Source: Candidatus Sulfotelmatobacter sp.
GTDB lineage: Bacteria; Acidobacteriota; Terriglobia; Terriglobales; Acidobacteriaceae
Assembly: GCA_036500765.1 (NCBI GenBank)
Contig: DASYBM010000015.1
Coordinates: 124,001 to 188,000, forward strand
Direction of reading: 5' to 3'
Length of the DNA: 64,000 nt
Positions 9,765 to 18,466 of the stretch are shown one piece after another. The notes under the pieces are model-generated. The model did no database searches and was not told where the DNA came from. It worked only from the letters and a program-made list of their open reading frames with translations. Within the stretch, counting starts at the first letter, position 1; every line of letters starts with the position of its first letter. Position numbers and translations under genes: made by a program.

Positions 9765-10541
9765 TTACTGGGGCCGCAAGAAACGCCGAATGCCGAGATC
9801 GTAGACGGCGGCTCCGGCCAAGCCTCCGAGTAGCGGGGCGACGACGGGAATCCACCACACGCGGGTTCCGTCGGTGAGGCCGTTGTTCCGAAACCCGGCA
9901 AACACCGTGAAGAGCCGAGGGCCGAAATCGCGCGCGGGATTGATGGCATAGCCATGCATGCCGCCAAAACTCATGCCGATCGCAACCACGACCAGACCGA
10001 TCATTAATGGAGCAAGATTCGCGCCGGGCGGCACGTTGAATTCGTCGGTGATCGCGAAGATCAGAAGGACCAGCAGGCCGGTACCGATGAATTGATCGAG
10101 AAAACCCGCTTGCGGCATGGCGGGGAAGGCTGGAAATGTAGTGAAGACTCCGGCGGTATGGTCCAGGTTCGGATCGACCTGGTGAAAGGCGGGATTGTAA
10201 TTGGCGAAAACGAGCGCAGCGGCGACGAAAGCTCCCACGGTTTGAGCGATGCAATAGGGCAGCACTTTGCGCCAGGGAAACCCGCGAAAAACCGCGAGCG
10301 CGAGCGTTACCGCGGGATTCAGGTGCGCTCCTGAAATCTTGCCTGCGATGTAAATGCCCATGGTCACGGCGAGGCCCCAACCGAGAGTGATGTTGGTGAA
10401 GCCGCCGTGGATGGTCTCACCGGGAATATTGGTCGGGAAGAGCACGACCATAGCGACGACTCCGATGCCGAAGAGCATCAGCACAAAGGCGCCGAGGAAC
10501 TCGGCGATCAACTCCGCCATCAGCGTCGGCTTCGATTTCAT
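9765..10541 (-). CDS. glpF: Glycerol facilitator (aquaglyceroporin, MIP family)
   Basis: 258 residues with six predicted membrane segments and the two pore-forming half-helices: [12 protein letters not shown] (first NPA) and [15 protein letters not shown] (second NPA). The Asp after the second NPAR is typical of glycerol-conducting rather than water-only channels. Start at ATG 10541, with GGAGAA just upstream; the longer open frame upstream is not membrane-like. It lies directly ahead of glpK and shares a 166-base divergent region with argR. Confidence 0.93.
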   Translation of the reverse strand: MKSKPTLMAELIAEFLGAFVLMLFGIGVVAMVVLFPTNIPGETIHGGFTNITLGWGLAVTMGIYIAGKISGAHLNPAVTLALAVFRGFPWRKVLPYCIAQTVGAFVAAALVFANYNPAFHQVDPNLDHTAGVFTTFPAFPAMPQAGFLDQFIGTGLLVLLIFAITDEFNVPPGANLAPLMIGLVVVAIGMSFGGMHGYAINPARDFGPRLFTVFAGFRNNGLTDGTRVWWIPVVAPLLGGLAGAAVYDLGIRRFLRPQ

Positions 10542-10643
10542 TCGTTCTCCGGTGCGGCATAGCGCTTGCGATGGCGCGAGCCGACCGCGAAGCAGTCTAT
10601 CAGGGAAAGTGGCTCCTAAAGTAACTCCGGACCGGATTTTCCC

Positions 10644-10671
10644 TTGACATCTGGGAGCAGGGCCGTAAGAT
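10644..10671 (+). promoter_or_regulatory. Predicted sigma-70 promoter of argR and the arg cluster
   Basis: A perfect TTGACA (10644-10649) and TAAGAT (10666-10671) with a 16-base spacer. Transcription would start near 10678, some 15 bases before the ARG box, so a bound repressor would block early elongation or open-complex formation. Confidence 0.5.
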
Positions 10672-10693
10672 AGAAACATATTTATGCATTAGC

Positions 10694-10718
10694 ATGAATA
10701 CTTATTCATGATGAATAA
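10694..10718. promoter_or_regulatory. ARG box (ArgR operator), overlapping the argR start codon
   Basis: ATGAATA-CT-TATTCAT (10694-10709) has perfect 7-base arms and matches the classical ARG box, whose half-sites are TGAAT/ATTCA. It runs straight into a second palindrome, TTATTCAT-G-ATGAATAA (10702-10718), with 8-base arms, so three half-sites alternate. The argR ATG (10708) lies inside. Autorepression by ArgR with arginine is the expected role. Confidence 0.75.
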
Positions 10719-11154
10719 AACACTGCGGCAACGGGCGGTTCTGGAGGTGCTGAAGCACGGGTCCATCGCCAGCCAGGACGATCTGCAAAGGCTCCTGCGC
10801 AAGCGCGGGTTCAAGGTCGGGCAGGCTACTTTGTCGCGCGACATTCGCGATCTGAATCTGAGCAAGACGCCGCAAGGTTATGCGCTGCCTCATGGCGACA
10901 ATTCCGCGGGTCTGGCGCTGCCTCCGGTGTCGCGGCTAGTGCGGGAATTTGTACTCGACATTCGGTCGGCGCAGAACCAGCTCGTGATCAAAACTATTGT
11001 CGGCAGCGCGCAACCGGTGGCCGCGGCTCTGGATGAAGCGGACTGGAGCGAAGTAGTTGGGACGATCGCCGGCGACGACACGATCCTGATCGTGTGTCCC
11101 GACAGAGACGATGCCCGAAAGCTGGCGGGGCGACTTGAGGAAATGCTGGGCTGA
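10708..11154 (+). CDS. argR: Arginine repressor
   Basis: 148 residues, family length. N-terminal winged helix (residues about 5-70: RQRAVLEVLKHGSIASQDDL, ATLSRDIRDLNL) and C-terminal oligomerisation and arginine-binding domain (about 80-148) with the hallmark VGTIAGDDTILIVCP. A hexameric, arginine-dependent transcription factor that represses biosynthesis genes. Two adjacent ATG codons (10708, 10711) could both start; both lie in the operator. First gene of the arginine cluster, 15 bases ahead of argC, so it is probably self-regulated together with the pathway it controls. Confidence 0.93.
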   Translation: MMNKTLRQRAVLEVLKHGSIASQDDLQRLLRKRGFKVGQATLSRDIRDLNLSKTPQGYALPHGDNSAGLALPPVSRLVREFVLDIRSAQNQLVIKTIVGSAQPVAAALDEADWSEVVGTIAGDDTILIVCPDRDDARKLAGRLEEMLG

Positions 11155-11169
11155 GACTGGCGAAGACTG

Positions 11170-12231
11170 ATGTTGGCAAAGACGATGACGGCAAAGTTCA
11201 AAACCGCAGTGCTGGGCGCGACCGGGTATTCCGGGGTGGAGCTGACGCGCATTCTTGTGCGTCATCCACGGCTGGAGAAACCGGTATTGCTTCGTCGGCC
11301 TGGCAGCGACGGCAGCGTGCCGGATTTGGCCGAGGTATTTCCGGCTCTTTCCGGAAATGGCGGCTATCCCTTGCATTCGCTCTCGTGGTCCAAGCTCAAA
11401 CAACATGGAGTGGAACTGTTATTTCTGGCGACGCCGCACGAGGCGTCGCGCGAATTGGTGCCGCAGGCGCTCGCGCAGGGACTGCGAGTAATCGACTTGA
11501 GCGGCGCATGGCGGTTGAAGCAGGAGCAGCATCGCGCGATCTACAACTTTCAGGACGCGGATGCGGTGACGGCTGCGGAACTCACGGAGGAAGCGGTGTA
11601 CGGGTTGCCGGAATTAAATGGCGATCGCGTTGGGAATGCCACGCTGGTGGCTAATCCCGGATGCTATGCCACATCTGTGATCCTGGCATTGGCGCCGCTG
11701 CTTAAGGCTGGAGTGGTGGATCGCAGTCGCGGAATCGTATCCGATTCGAAGTCTGGAGTCTCGGGAGCAGGTAAGGAACCTTCCGCGCAGACGCACTTCG
11801 TATCGGTGGCTGACAATCTGTCCGCCTACTCGGTTTTCAGTCATCGGCACGTTGGAGAAATCGTCGAGCAACTCGCACTAGGTCCGGCGGAATTGATTTT
11901 TACTCCGCACTTGCTTCCGATTCCACGCGGCATTCTGTCGACGATTTATTTGCATCTGAATCGGGAGATGACACCGCTGGAAGTCGAATCGTGCTTTCGC
12001 AATTTTTATTCGGGCAAGCGATGGGTACGGGTTTTTCAAACGCCGAAGCTGCCGCAGGTGCAGTTTTGTCTCCACACAAACTACTGCGATCTGGGGTTTT
12101 GTCTGGCGGAAGACGGAAGGCGGTTGGTGTTGATTTCGTGCATCGACAATCTTTTGAAAGGTGCCGCCGGACAAGCCGTGCAGAATATGAACCTGATGTA
12201 TGGATGGGGGGAAGACGAGGGACTGCAATGA
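11170..12231 (+). CDS. argC: N-acetyl-gamma-glutamyl-phosphate reductase
   Basis: 353 residues. NADPH-dependent reduction of N-acetylglutamyl phosphate to N-acetylglutamate semialdehyde. Rossmann motif near the N-terminus (AVLGATGYSGVELTRIL) and the catalytic Cys in NPGCYAT (residue 165 from this start). HRHVGEI and ELIFTPHLLPIPRGI are typical of the second half. An in-frame ATG at 11185 is an equally good start; neither has a strong ribosome site. The stop overlaps the argB start as ATGA, implying translational coupling. Confidence 0.93.
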   Translation: MLAKTMTAKFKTAVLGATGYSGVELTRILVRHPRLEKPVLLRRPGSDGSVPDLAEVFPALSGNGGYPLHSLSWSKLKQHGVELLFLATPHEASRELVPQALAQGLRVIDLSGAWRLKQEQHRAIYNFQDADAVTAAELTEEAVYGLPELNGDRVGNATLVANPGCYATSVILALAPLLKAGVVDRSRGIVSDSKSGVSGAGKEPSAQTHFVSVADNLSAYSVFSHRHVGEIVEQLALGPAELIFTPHLLPIPRGILSTIYLHLNREMTPLEVESCFRNFYSGKRWVRVFQTPKLPQVQFCLHTNYCDLGFCLAEDGRRLVLISCIDNLLKGAAGQAVQNMNLMYGWGEDEGLQ

Positions 12232-13013
12232 CAATCGTGATCAAAATTGGAGGAGCGGCGCTCGAGGATGCGGCCACACTGCGCAAATGCGCGCGCGCGA
12301 TTGCGGAACTCGCGCAGGATGGTCACCGCGTGGTTGTGGTTCACGGCGGCGGCAGCGCGCTCACGCGGGTTCTGAAGCAACTGGGAAAGCAAAGTGAATT
12401 CATCGGCGGGTTGCGCGTGACCGATGCTGAGACGCGCGATGTCGCGCTGATGGTGCTGGGCGGAATGGTGAACAAGAAAGTCGTGGCGGCGATTCAGGCG
12501 GCGGGAATGCCGGCGGTGGGATTCTGCGGCGGCGACGGTATGACATTTCGTGCGCGGCGAAAACAGATTCGCGGCAACGATCTGGGATTTGTCGGCGAGA
12601 TCTGTTTCGCGGAGCCGTGCTGGATCGAAGCGTTATGGCAGCAGGGAGGAATTCCGGTTCTCGCTTCGCTGGCGCTGGGAGCGGACGGCGAGTATTACAA
12701 CGTGAATGCGGATGAGATGGCGGCGGCGTGCGCGGCGGCCTGCCATGCCAACGCGCTGATTTTTCTCACTGATGTGCCGGGAGTGAAAGACGCCGAAGGC
12801 AGCGTGATTCCGTGGCTGAATACGAAACAGGCACAGGATCTGGCCGACGGATCGGTCGTCAGCGGCGGCATGTTGCCCAAACTGGAGGCCTGCCGCCAGG
12901 CGTTGAAGCAGGGAGTGGGCCGGGTGCGGATATTGCCTGCGGCGGAAGCGGAGACGCTGCCGCAGTTCTATCTCACGAAATTGAATTGCGGCACCGAGGT
13001 CACCTGCGCGTGA
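12228..13013 (+). CDS. argB: Acetylglutamate kinase
   Basis: 261 residues of the amino-acid kinase fold, phosphorylating N-acetylglutamate with ATP. Seen: VIKIGGAAL (phosphate-binding Lys-Gly-Gly), VVVHGGGSALT, YNVNADEMAAACA and VVSGGMLPKLEACRQAL. The start at 12228 overlaps the argC stop by four bases; a longer frame upstream only shadows argC. The protein lacks a long N-terminal helix of the kind associated with arginine-inhibited hexameric kinases, so allosteric inhibition by arginine is uncertain. A gap of about 160 bases follows before argF. Confidence 0.92.
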   Translation: MTIVIKIGGAALEDAATLRKCARAIAELAQDGHRVVVVHGGGSALTRVLKQLGKQSEFIGGLRVTDAETRDVALMVLGGMVNKKVVAAIQAAGMPAVGFCGGDGMTFRARRKQIRGNDLGFVGEICFAEPCWIEALWQQGGIPVLASLALGADGEYYNVNADEMAAACAAACHANALIFLTDVPGVKDAEGSVIPWLNTKQAQDLADGSVVSGGMLPKLEACRQALKQGVGRVRILPAAEAETLPQFYLTKLNCGTEVTCA

Positions 13014-13063
13014 ACGCGAGGGATGCTGCAGTTCGGCTTACGCGCGAGGCAGGTTCCGGCCGG

Positions 13064-13107
13064 AGATCCTTCGCTCCGCCTGAAAAACGGCTGCGCTCAG
13101 GATGACA
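13064..13107 (-). repeat. Dispersed 44-base repeat, copy 1
   Basis: The minus strand reads TGTCATCCTGAGCGCAGC through GCGAAGGATCT and matches 62484-62527 on the plus strand at 42 of 44 positions. It sits in the gap between argB and argF. Translated copies give the spurious peptide HPERSRFSGGAKDL, seen in many small predicted proteins of soil bacteria; it is a repeat, not a gene. Confidence 0.8.
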
Positions 13108-13171
13108 GACGCAGTTTAGGAAGTCACACAGCAGCGAACGCGGAAATGGAGTTTCGAGACAGGAGTGAGAG

Positions 13172-14194
13172 TTGAACAGTTCATCGCAAAGCAGAGCGTT
13201 GCAAAATAGTACGGCGGCGGCGGAAACATTTCCTGGCGTCTTCTGGTGCCCGGACCTGGTATCGACCCGGGATCTTGGGCCGCAGGGCGTGCAGGCCGTG
13301 CTGCATCTGGCGGAGCTCATGAAATCGCGACCCTCGGTTTTCCAGCGGTCGCTAGCGGGCAAACAGATGGTGATGTTCTTTGAGAAGCCGTCGCTCAGAA
13401 CGCGACTGACGTTCGAAGCGGGAATGACGAGCCTGGGCGGGACGGCGATGTTCGTCGATCAGTCGCAGAGCCGGCTGGATGCCCGGGAAAGACTGAGCGA
13501 TATCGCGCACAATCTCGAACGTTGGGTGGATGTAATTGTGCTGCGGACTTTCGCGCAGGAAACCATTGAAGGCATGGCTCGCTTCGCGTCGGTTCCGGTG
13601 ATCAACGCGCTCAGCGATTTGGAGCACCCATGCCAGGCGCTGGCCGATTACTTTACGTTGCAGGAAAGGTATGGCGATCTCAAGAAGATTTCGCTGGCGT
13701 ATGTGGGAGACGGCAATAACGTTGCGCATTCTCTTTTGCTGACGTGCGCGTGCCTCGGGTCTTCGATCCGGGTCGCGACGCCGAAGGGCTACGCACCGAA
13801 TGCGCAGATTGTTGCCGATGCTCGGAAGATTGCGAAGCAGACCGGAGCTGGAATTGAGTTGTTTACCGATCCTCGCGCGGCGGTTGCCGGCGCGGACGCA
13901 GTCTATACCGACGCGTGGGCGAGTATGGGGCAGGAGCAAGAAGCGGCGCAGCGCGCTGAAATATTTCAACCTTACCAGGTGAATCGGCAACTCATGGCAG
14001 ACGCCGCGCCACATGCGGCTTTTATGCACTGCTTGCCCGCGCATCGGGGCGAGGAAGTTACCGACGAGGTAATGGACTCCGAGAATTCGGTCATCTTCGA
14101 GCAGGCGGAAAACCGGCTGCACGTGCAGAAATCTATACTTTATTTATTGCTGGGTGGCGCGGTGCGCCTGCCCGTTAGGAGCGCTCATGCCTGA
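13172..14194 (+). CDS. argF: Ornithine carbamoyltransferase
   Basis: 340 residues. Transfers the carbamoyl group to ornithine, giving citrulline. Carbamoyl-phosphate motif EKPSLRTRLTFE, then HPCQALADY, and the ornithine-binding Cys motif MHCLPAHRGEEV near the C-terminus. Those motifs fit ArgF better than acetyl- or succinylornithine transferases, but the N-terminus is about 20-25 residues longer than usual. The start is TTG, backed by AGGAG six bases upstream. The stop overlaps argG by eight bases. Confidence 0.9.
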   Translation: MNSSSQSRALQNSTAAAETFPGVFWCPDLVSTRDLGPQGVQAVLHLAELMKSRPSVFQRSLAGKQMVMFFEKPSLRTRLTFEAGMTSLGGTAMFVDQSQSRLDARERLSDIAHNLERWVDVIVLRTFAQETIEGMARFASVPVINALSDLEHPCQALADYFTLQERYGDLKKISLAYVGDGNNVAHSLLLTCACLGSSIRVATPKGYAPNAQIVADARKIAKQTGAGIELFTDPRAAVAGADAVYTDAWASMGQEQEAAQRAEIFQPYQVNRQLMADAAPHAAFMHCLPAHRGEEVTDEVMDSENSVIFEQAENRLHVQKSILYLLLGGAVRLPVRSAHA

Positions 14195-15392
14195 GAAAGT
14201 TGTTCTTGCCTATTCCGGTGGTTTAGATACGTCGATCATTATTCCTTGGTTGAAGGAAAACTATTCCTACGACGTCATCGCGATGGTTGGCGATGTTGGC
14301 CAGGGCGATGACATTGAAGCCGTGGTTGAGAAAGCTTACAAGACGGGCGCCAGCAAGGTGATCGTTGAAGACCTGCGCGAAGAGTTTCTCACTGGGTATG
14401 TATTCCCTGCTCTGAAGGCCGGAGCGGTTTACGAGCACAAATATCTGCTCGGGACGTCGCTGGCGCGGCCGGTGATTGCGAAGCATCAGGTCGAAGTGGC
14501 GCTGCGCGAAGGGGCGACGGCGGTTGCGCACGGCTGCACCGGCAAGGGCAACGATCAGGTGCGATTTGAATTGACCTACCAGGCGCTGGCTCCGGAGTTG
14601 AAGATCATCGCGCCGTGGCGGGAGTGGACTTTGAAGTCGCGTGAAGACTGTCTCGATTATGCGGAGACGCACGGGATTCCAGTAGCGGCGAGCCGCGAGA
14701 AGATTCATAGCCGCGACCGAAATTTATGGCACATCAGCCATGAAGGCGGCGAATTGGAAGATGCCGGCAATGCACCGTTGCCGACGACGTGGCAAATTAC
14801 GCGATCGCCGCAGGACGCGCCGGATAAGGCGGAAGAAGTAAACATCGGCTTCGCGCAAGGAATTCCGGTTTCGGCGAACGGGATGAAAATGGATCCTGTG
14901 TCTCTGGTCGAACTGGTGAACGAAATTGGGGCACGCAACGCGATTGGCCGCATCGACCTGGTCGAAAACCGATTTGTTGGAATGAAGTCGCGGGGATGCT
15001 ACGAAACTCCCGGCGGGACTTTGCTGATTGCGGCTCATCGCGAACTCGAGGCTCTATGCCTTGAGCGCGAGGTTGCCCACTTTAAAGAACACATCGGCCT
15101 CAAGTATGCGGAGATCGTTTACTTCGGCCTGTGGTTTACGCCGCTGCGCGAGGCACTCGATGCCTTTGTCGAAAGCACGCAGAAAGAAATGACGGGCAGC
15201 GTGACGCTCTCGCTGTACAAGGGAAACGTGTCGGTGGTCAGCCGCGAGTCGGAGCATTCTCTTTACCGTACTGATCTTTCTTCCTTCACCATGGGCGACA
15301 GTTACGACCAGAAGGATGCGGCCGGATTTATTCGCATTCTGGGCTTGCCGTCGCGGTCCCGCGCCAAGACTCGCCTGGAGGTCGCGCGATGA
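14187..15392 (+). CDS. argG: Argininosuccinate synthase
   Basis: 401 residues. Condenses citrulline and aspartate with ATP hydrolysis to AMP. The N-terminal PP-loop VLAYSGGLDTSIIIPWL is intact; VAHGCTGKGNDQVRFE is the second family signature; SRGCYETPGGTLL is in the synthetase domain. The ATG at 14187 follows TTAGGAG and lies inside the end of argF; the stop overlaps argH as ATGA. Length and all signatures are normal. Confidence 0.96.
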   Translation: MPEKVVLAYSGGLDTSIIIPWLKENYSYDVIAMVGDVGQGDDIEAVVEKAYKTGASKVIVEDLREEFLTGYVFPALKAGAVYEHKYLLGTSLARPVIAKHQVEVALREGATAVAHGCTGKGNDQVRFELTYQALAPELKIIAPWREWTLKSREDCLDYAETHGIPVAASREKIHSRDRNLWHISHEGGELEDAGNAPLPTTWQITRSPQDAPDKAEEVNIGFAQGIPVSANGMKMDPVSLVELVNEIGARNAIGRIDLVENRFVGMKSRGCYETPGGTLLIAAHRELEALCLEREVAHFKEHIGLKYAEIVYFGLWFTPLREALDAFVESTQKEMTGSVTLSLYKGNVSVVSRESEHSLYRTDLSSFTMGDSYDQKDAAGFIRILGLPSRSRAKTRLEVAR

Positions 15393-16789
15393 AGATGTGG
15401 TCGGGAAGGTTCCGGCAGGCGCTGGATCCTGATTTTGAGCGCTGGCAGCGGTCGTTCAGTTTTGACCGACGTTTGCTGAAATGCGAACTGATGGCCAGCA
15501 ACGCGCATGCGCGGGCGCTCAAAGCGGCGGGCATCCTCTCGTCCGACGAACTGATTTGCATTTTGCAGGGCCTGGGGCAGATCGGCGACAAAGCGGCCGC
15601 GCCCGCATTTCTACACGATGACGAAGCGGAGGATGTGCATCATTTCGTCGAGAAGCAACTGGTAGCGCTGATCGGCGAAACGGGATACAAGTTGCACAGC
15701 GGCCGCAGCCGCAATGAACAAATTGCGACGGATCTTCGTCTCTACGTGCGAGCGGCGATCGATCAACTACGGCAGGAACTGGCCGAGTTGTGCGGCGTAA
15801 TCACCGATCGGGCAGAACAGGCCGGGGACGCGGCCATGCCCGCCTATACGCATCTCCAAAGAGCGGAACCGGTTCTGGTCGGGCATTGGCTATTGGCGTA
15901 TGTGGAAATGTTTCTGCGAGATGCGGAACGGCTGGCGGACTGCCGGAAGCGCTTGAATCTTTGTCCGCTGGGATCGGGTGCGGTTGCCGGTGCGACTTTG
16001 CCACTCGACCGCGGCTTGATGGCGAATGCGCTGGGATTCGACAGCGTAACGGCCAACAGTATTGACGCTACCAGCGATCGGGATTTCGCACTCGAGTTCG
16101 TCAATGTGCTGTCGGTACTCGCGGTGCATCTTAGCCGCTGGGCTGAGGAGATGATTTTGTTATCGTCGCAGGAATATGCATTTGTGATTCTGCCAGAAGC
16201 TTATTCGACAGGCAGTAGCGCGATGCCGCAGAAGAAAAATCCGGACTTGCTGGAGTTAGTGCGGGGCAAGAGTGGGCGTCTCGTGGGAAATGCCATCGCT
16301 CTGATGGTTGCGGTGAAGGGCCTGGCGCTGGCCTACAACAAGGATTTGCAAGAAACCCAGGAACCACTTTTCGACTCCTGCGACCAGCTTCTGCAAATGT
16401 TGCCACTGATCACGGGATGGATGAAAGCAGTTGAGTTTGATCGGGAACGGATGCAGGAGGCCGCCCAATCGGGGTCGATGAATGCGTGGGCCGCAGCAAC
16501 GTATCTAGTGAAGCGGGGCATGCCGTCGCGGCATGCGCATGAACGGATTGGCAAGGCGGTGCAGATTTGTATCGAGCGTAGCTGCGAACTACAAGCGTTG
16601 CCGCTGGACGATCTGCGAGCGATCAGCCCTGCGTTTGATGAGGATTTCTACGACGCGCTGAAACTGGCTTCGGTGCTGGCGGTACACGATGTTGCGGGCG
16701 GCACGGCTCCCAGCCGCGTGCGGAGTGCAATTCAGACGACGAGAAAAAAGATCGAGATACTTCGCGAGGAGGCCCATGCGCACGCGTAA
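15389..16789 (+). CDS. argH: Argininosuccinate lyase
   Basis: 466 residues of the fumarase/aspartase superfamily; splits argininosuccinate into arginine and fumarate. N-terminal MWSGRF, HSGRSRNEQIATDLRLY, YTHLQRAEPV and the superfamily signature SSAMPQKKNPDLLELVRGK are all present. The start overlaps argG by four bases, and the 3' end runs 14 bases into the following N-acetyltransferase, which completes a tightly coupled argF-G-H-A unit. Confidence 0.96.
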   Translation: MKMWSGRFRQALDPDFERWQRSFSFDRRLLKCELMASNAHARALKAAGILSSDELICILQGLGQIGDKAAAPAFLHDDEAEDVHHFVEKQLVALIGETGYKLHSGRSRNEQIATDLRLYVRAAIDQLRQELAELCGVITDRAEQAGDAAMPAYTHLQRAEPVLVGHWLLAYVEMFLRDAERLADCRKRLNLCPLGSGAVAGATLPLDRGLMANALGFDSVTANSIDATSDRDFALEFVNVLSVLAVHLSRWAEEMILLSSQEYAFVILPEAYSTGSSAMPQKKNPDLLELVRGKSGRLVGNAIALMVAVKGLALAYNKDLQETQEPLFDSCDQLLQMLPLITGWMKAVEFDRERMQEAAQSGSMNAWAAATYLVKRGMPSRHAHERIGKAVQICIERSCELQALPLDDLRAISPAFDEDFYDALKLASVLAVHDVAGGTAPSRVRSAIQTTRKKIEILREEAHAHA

Positions 16790-17312
16790 AGCGATTCTGC
16801 CCGACGCAAACCAGATTCACGAGTTGATTGCGGCATACTCCGGTGACGGCACGCTGCTGCCGCGCACGTTGCCCGAAATTTGCGAGAACGTCAGGGACTT
16901 CGTTGTGCTCGAAGACGACGGCCGCATTATTGGCTGCGGCGCATTGCACCTGTATGGCACACACCTGGCCGAGATTCGCTCGATCACCGTAGCTCCGTGG
17001 GCGCAAGGCAAAGGCGGCGGCGGACGCCTGGTGAAGGCTTTGCTGGCCGAGGCCAGGCGTCATCGGGTGGGTTGCATTTGCCTGTTCACGCGCAAGCCGG
17101 ATTTCTTCGCGGGTCAAGGGTTCTCGGTCGCTCAACGCGAAGACTTGCCTGACAAGATCTACAAAGATTGCCACGCCTGCCCGCGGTTTCACTGCTGCGA
17201 TGAAGTGGCGATGGTCCGCGGAGAGTTGCCGAAGTTCGCTATTCTTCCGGAACCGGCGAATTGGCTGGTGAAGTTGCAGGGCTGGAGTCCGAACCACACC
17301 AGCTCTAGTTAA
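16776..17312 (+). CDS. argA: Short GNAT-type N-acetylglutamate synthase (ArgA-like)
   Basis: 178 residues, a single GNAT domain. Acetyl-CoA site region ITVAPWAQGKGGGGRLVKAL, and the tail KIYKDCHACPRFHCCDEVAM, which I associate with stand-alone or ArgH-fused N-acetylglutamate synthases. AGGAGG sits just before the ATG at 16776, and the gene overlaps argH by 14 bases. The context makes acetylation of glutamate, the first step of the pathway, the likely job. There is no amino-acid-kinase-like domain as in classical ArgA, so arginine feedback would have to work differently. The 3' end overlaps convergent galK by eight bases. Confidence 0.75.
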   Translation: MRTRKAILPDANQIHELIAAYSGDGTLLPRTLPEICENVRDFVVLEDDGRIIGCGALHLYGTHLAEIRSITVAPWAQGKGGGGRLVKALLAEARRHRVGCICLFTRKPDFFAGQGFSVAQREDLPDKIYKDCHACPRFHCCDEVAMVRGELPKFAILPEPANWLVKLQGWSPNHTSSS

Positions 17313-18462
17313 GTTCTCCGGCGCCATCTTCTGCGGTGCAGAGATAGACTTGGGCGGCAATTCCGGTCAGGCGCAGATAGCGTTCGACGATTTCTTGCGC
17401 GAAGTCGTCGGTACTTTCTTCGTGGACGAGATTGATGGTGCATCCACCGAAGCCGCCGCCCATCATGCGGCCACCGCAGAATCCGGGCAAGCCTTCGGCC
17501 GCGTCGACCATAATGTCGAGCTCCCGGCAACTGACTTCGTAGAGATCGCGCAGGCTGCAATGGGATTCGCGCATCAAGTCTCCGACCCGACCTAAATCGC
17601 CTTCCGCGAACGCACGGGCGGCATCGAGGGTGCGCTGATTTTCGCGGACGACGTGCGAACATCGTTTGGCGACTGTCATTGGAAGCGCCTGGGCATGCTC
17701 CTCCAACAATTCCTGCGAGACATCGCGTAGCGCGCCAATCCTGGGATCCAATTTCGCGAAATAGTTGACTCCTGCTTCGCATTCTTCGCGGCGAGTGTTA
17801 TACGCCCCAGTCGCCAGAGCATGCTTGATCATAGTGTTGCAAACCACGAGGCGAACGCCGGCGGGAATGGGAACCGGTTGATACTTGAGCGAGCGGCAAT
17901 CGAGAAGCAGCGCATACCCTGCTTTGCCCAAGCAGGAGACGAACTGATCCATGATGCCGACACGCGCACCGACGAAGCTGTTTTCGGCCTGCTGGCAGAG
18001 CCGGGCGATTTCGGGTAGCGGCAGTTTCGTTTCGCCGCTGCTCATCGACAACAGTGCAAGGGCTGAAGCAACTTCAACGGCGGCAGACGAACTGAGTCCC
18101 GCGCCGATCGGGACATCGCCGTGAACGAGAAGATTCGCTCCGGAAAACTGGACGCCCCGTCTCTGTAGCATGATCGCGACACCGAGGACGTAGTCACACC
18201 ACTCGCCGGTGCGCAGCACAGGAAGGCTATTGAGATCGAACTCGAAATTGCCGGGAAACTCTTCGGAGTGGATTACGAGTGTATGGTCCGGGCGCCCCGC
18301 GATTGCCACATAGGTCGAGAAAGCGACGGCGGCGGGCATGACAAATCCATCGTTATAGTCGGTGTGCTCGCCGATCAGGTTGACGCGCCCGGGAGCGCGG
18401 AAGATGCGGGGACGATCTTGAAAGAGAGTCTGAAAATGCCGGCTGAGGTCCGCTACATTCAT
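17305..18462 (-). CDS. galK: Galactokinase
   Basis: 385 residues of the GHMP kinase family; phosphorylates alpha-D-galactose at C1 (Leloir pathway). Galactokinase signature GRVNLIGEHTDYNDGFVMP near the N-terminus, ATP-binding GAGLSSSAAVEVASALA, and GGRMMGGGFGGCTINLV near the C-terminus. It begins four bases after the epimerase stop, with no clear ribosome site of its own, so translational coupling is likely. No galT, galE or galM is nearby; the gene is instead grouped with a hydroxyproline epimerase and a large kinase. Confidence 0.93.
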   Translation of the reverse strand: MNVADLSRHFQTLFQDRPRIFRAPGRVNLIGEHTDYNDGFVMPAAVAFSTYVAIAGRPDHTLVIHSEEFPGNFEFDLNSLPVLRTGEWCDYVLGVAIMLQRRGVQFSGANLLVHGDVPIGAGLSSSAAVEVASALALLSMSSGETKLPLPEIARLCQQAENSFVGARVGIMDQFVSCLGKAGYALLLDCRSLKYQPVPIPAGVRLVVCNTMIKHALATGAYNTRREECEAGVNYFAKLDPRIGALRDVSQELLEEHAQALPMTVAKRCSHVVRENQRTLDAARAFAEGDLGRVGDLMRESHCSLRDLYEVSCRELDIMVDAAEGLPGFCGGRMMGGGFGGCTINLVHEESTDDFAQEIVERYLRLTGIAAQVYLCTAEDGAGELN

Positions 18463-18466
18463 TGCT

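Noticed and set aside
8224..10380. One long minus frame spanning part of glpF and all of glpK
   Set aside because: The glpK part starts at the GTG at 9711 with a good ribosome site; the upstream part is a different frame of glpF and is not protein-like.
13000..13362. Small minus-strand ORF with HPERSRFSGGAKDL
   Set aside because: It is the translated dispersed repeat plus the antisense of argF; the same applies to the plus-strand ORF at 62397-62609.
13172..14194. Acetyl- or succinylornithine carbamoyltransferase
   Set aside because: The HCLPAHRG and SLRTR motifs fit ornithine carbamoyltransferase better, though exact substrate needs an alignment.
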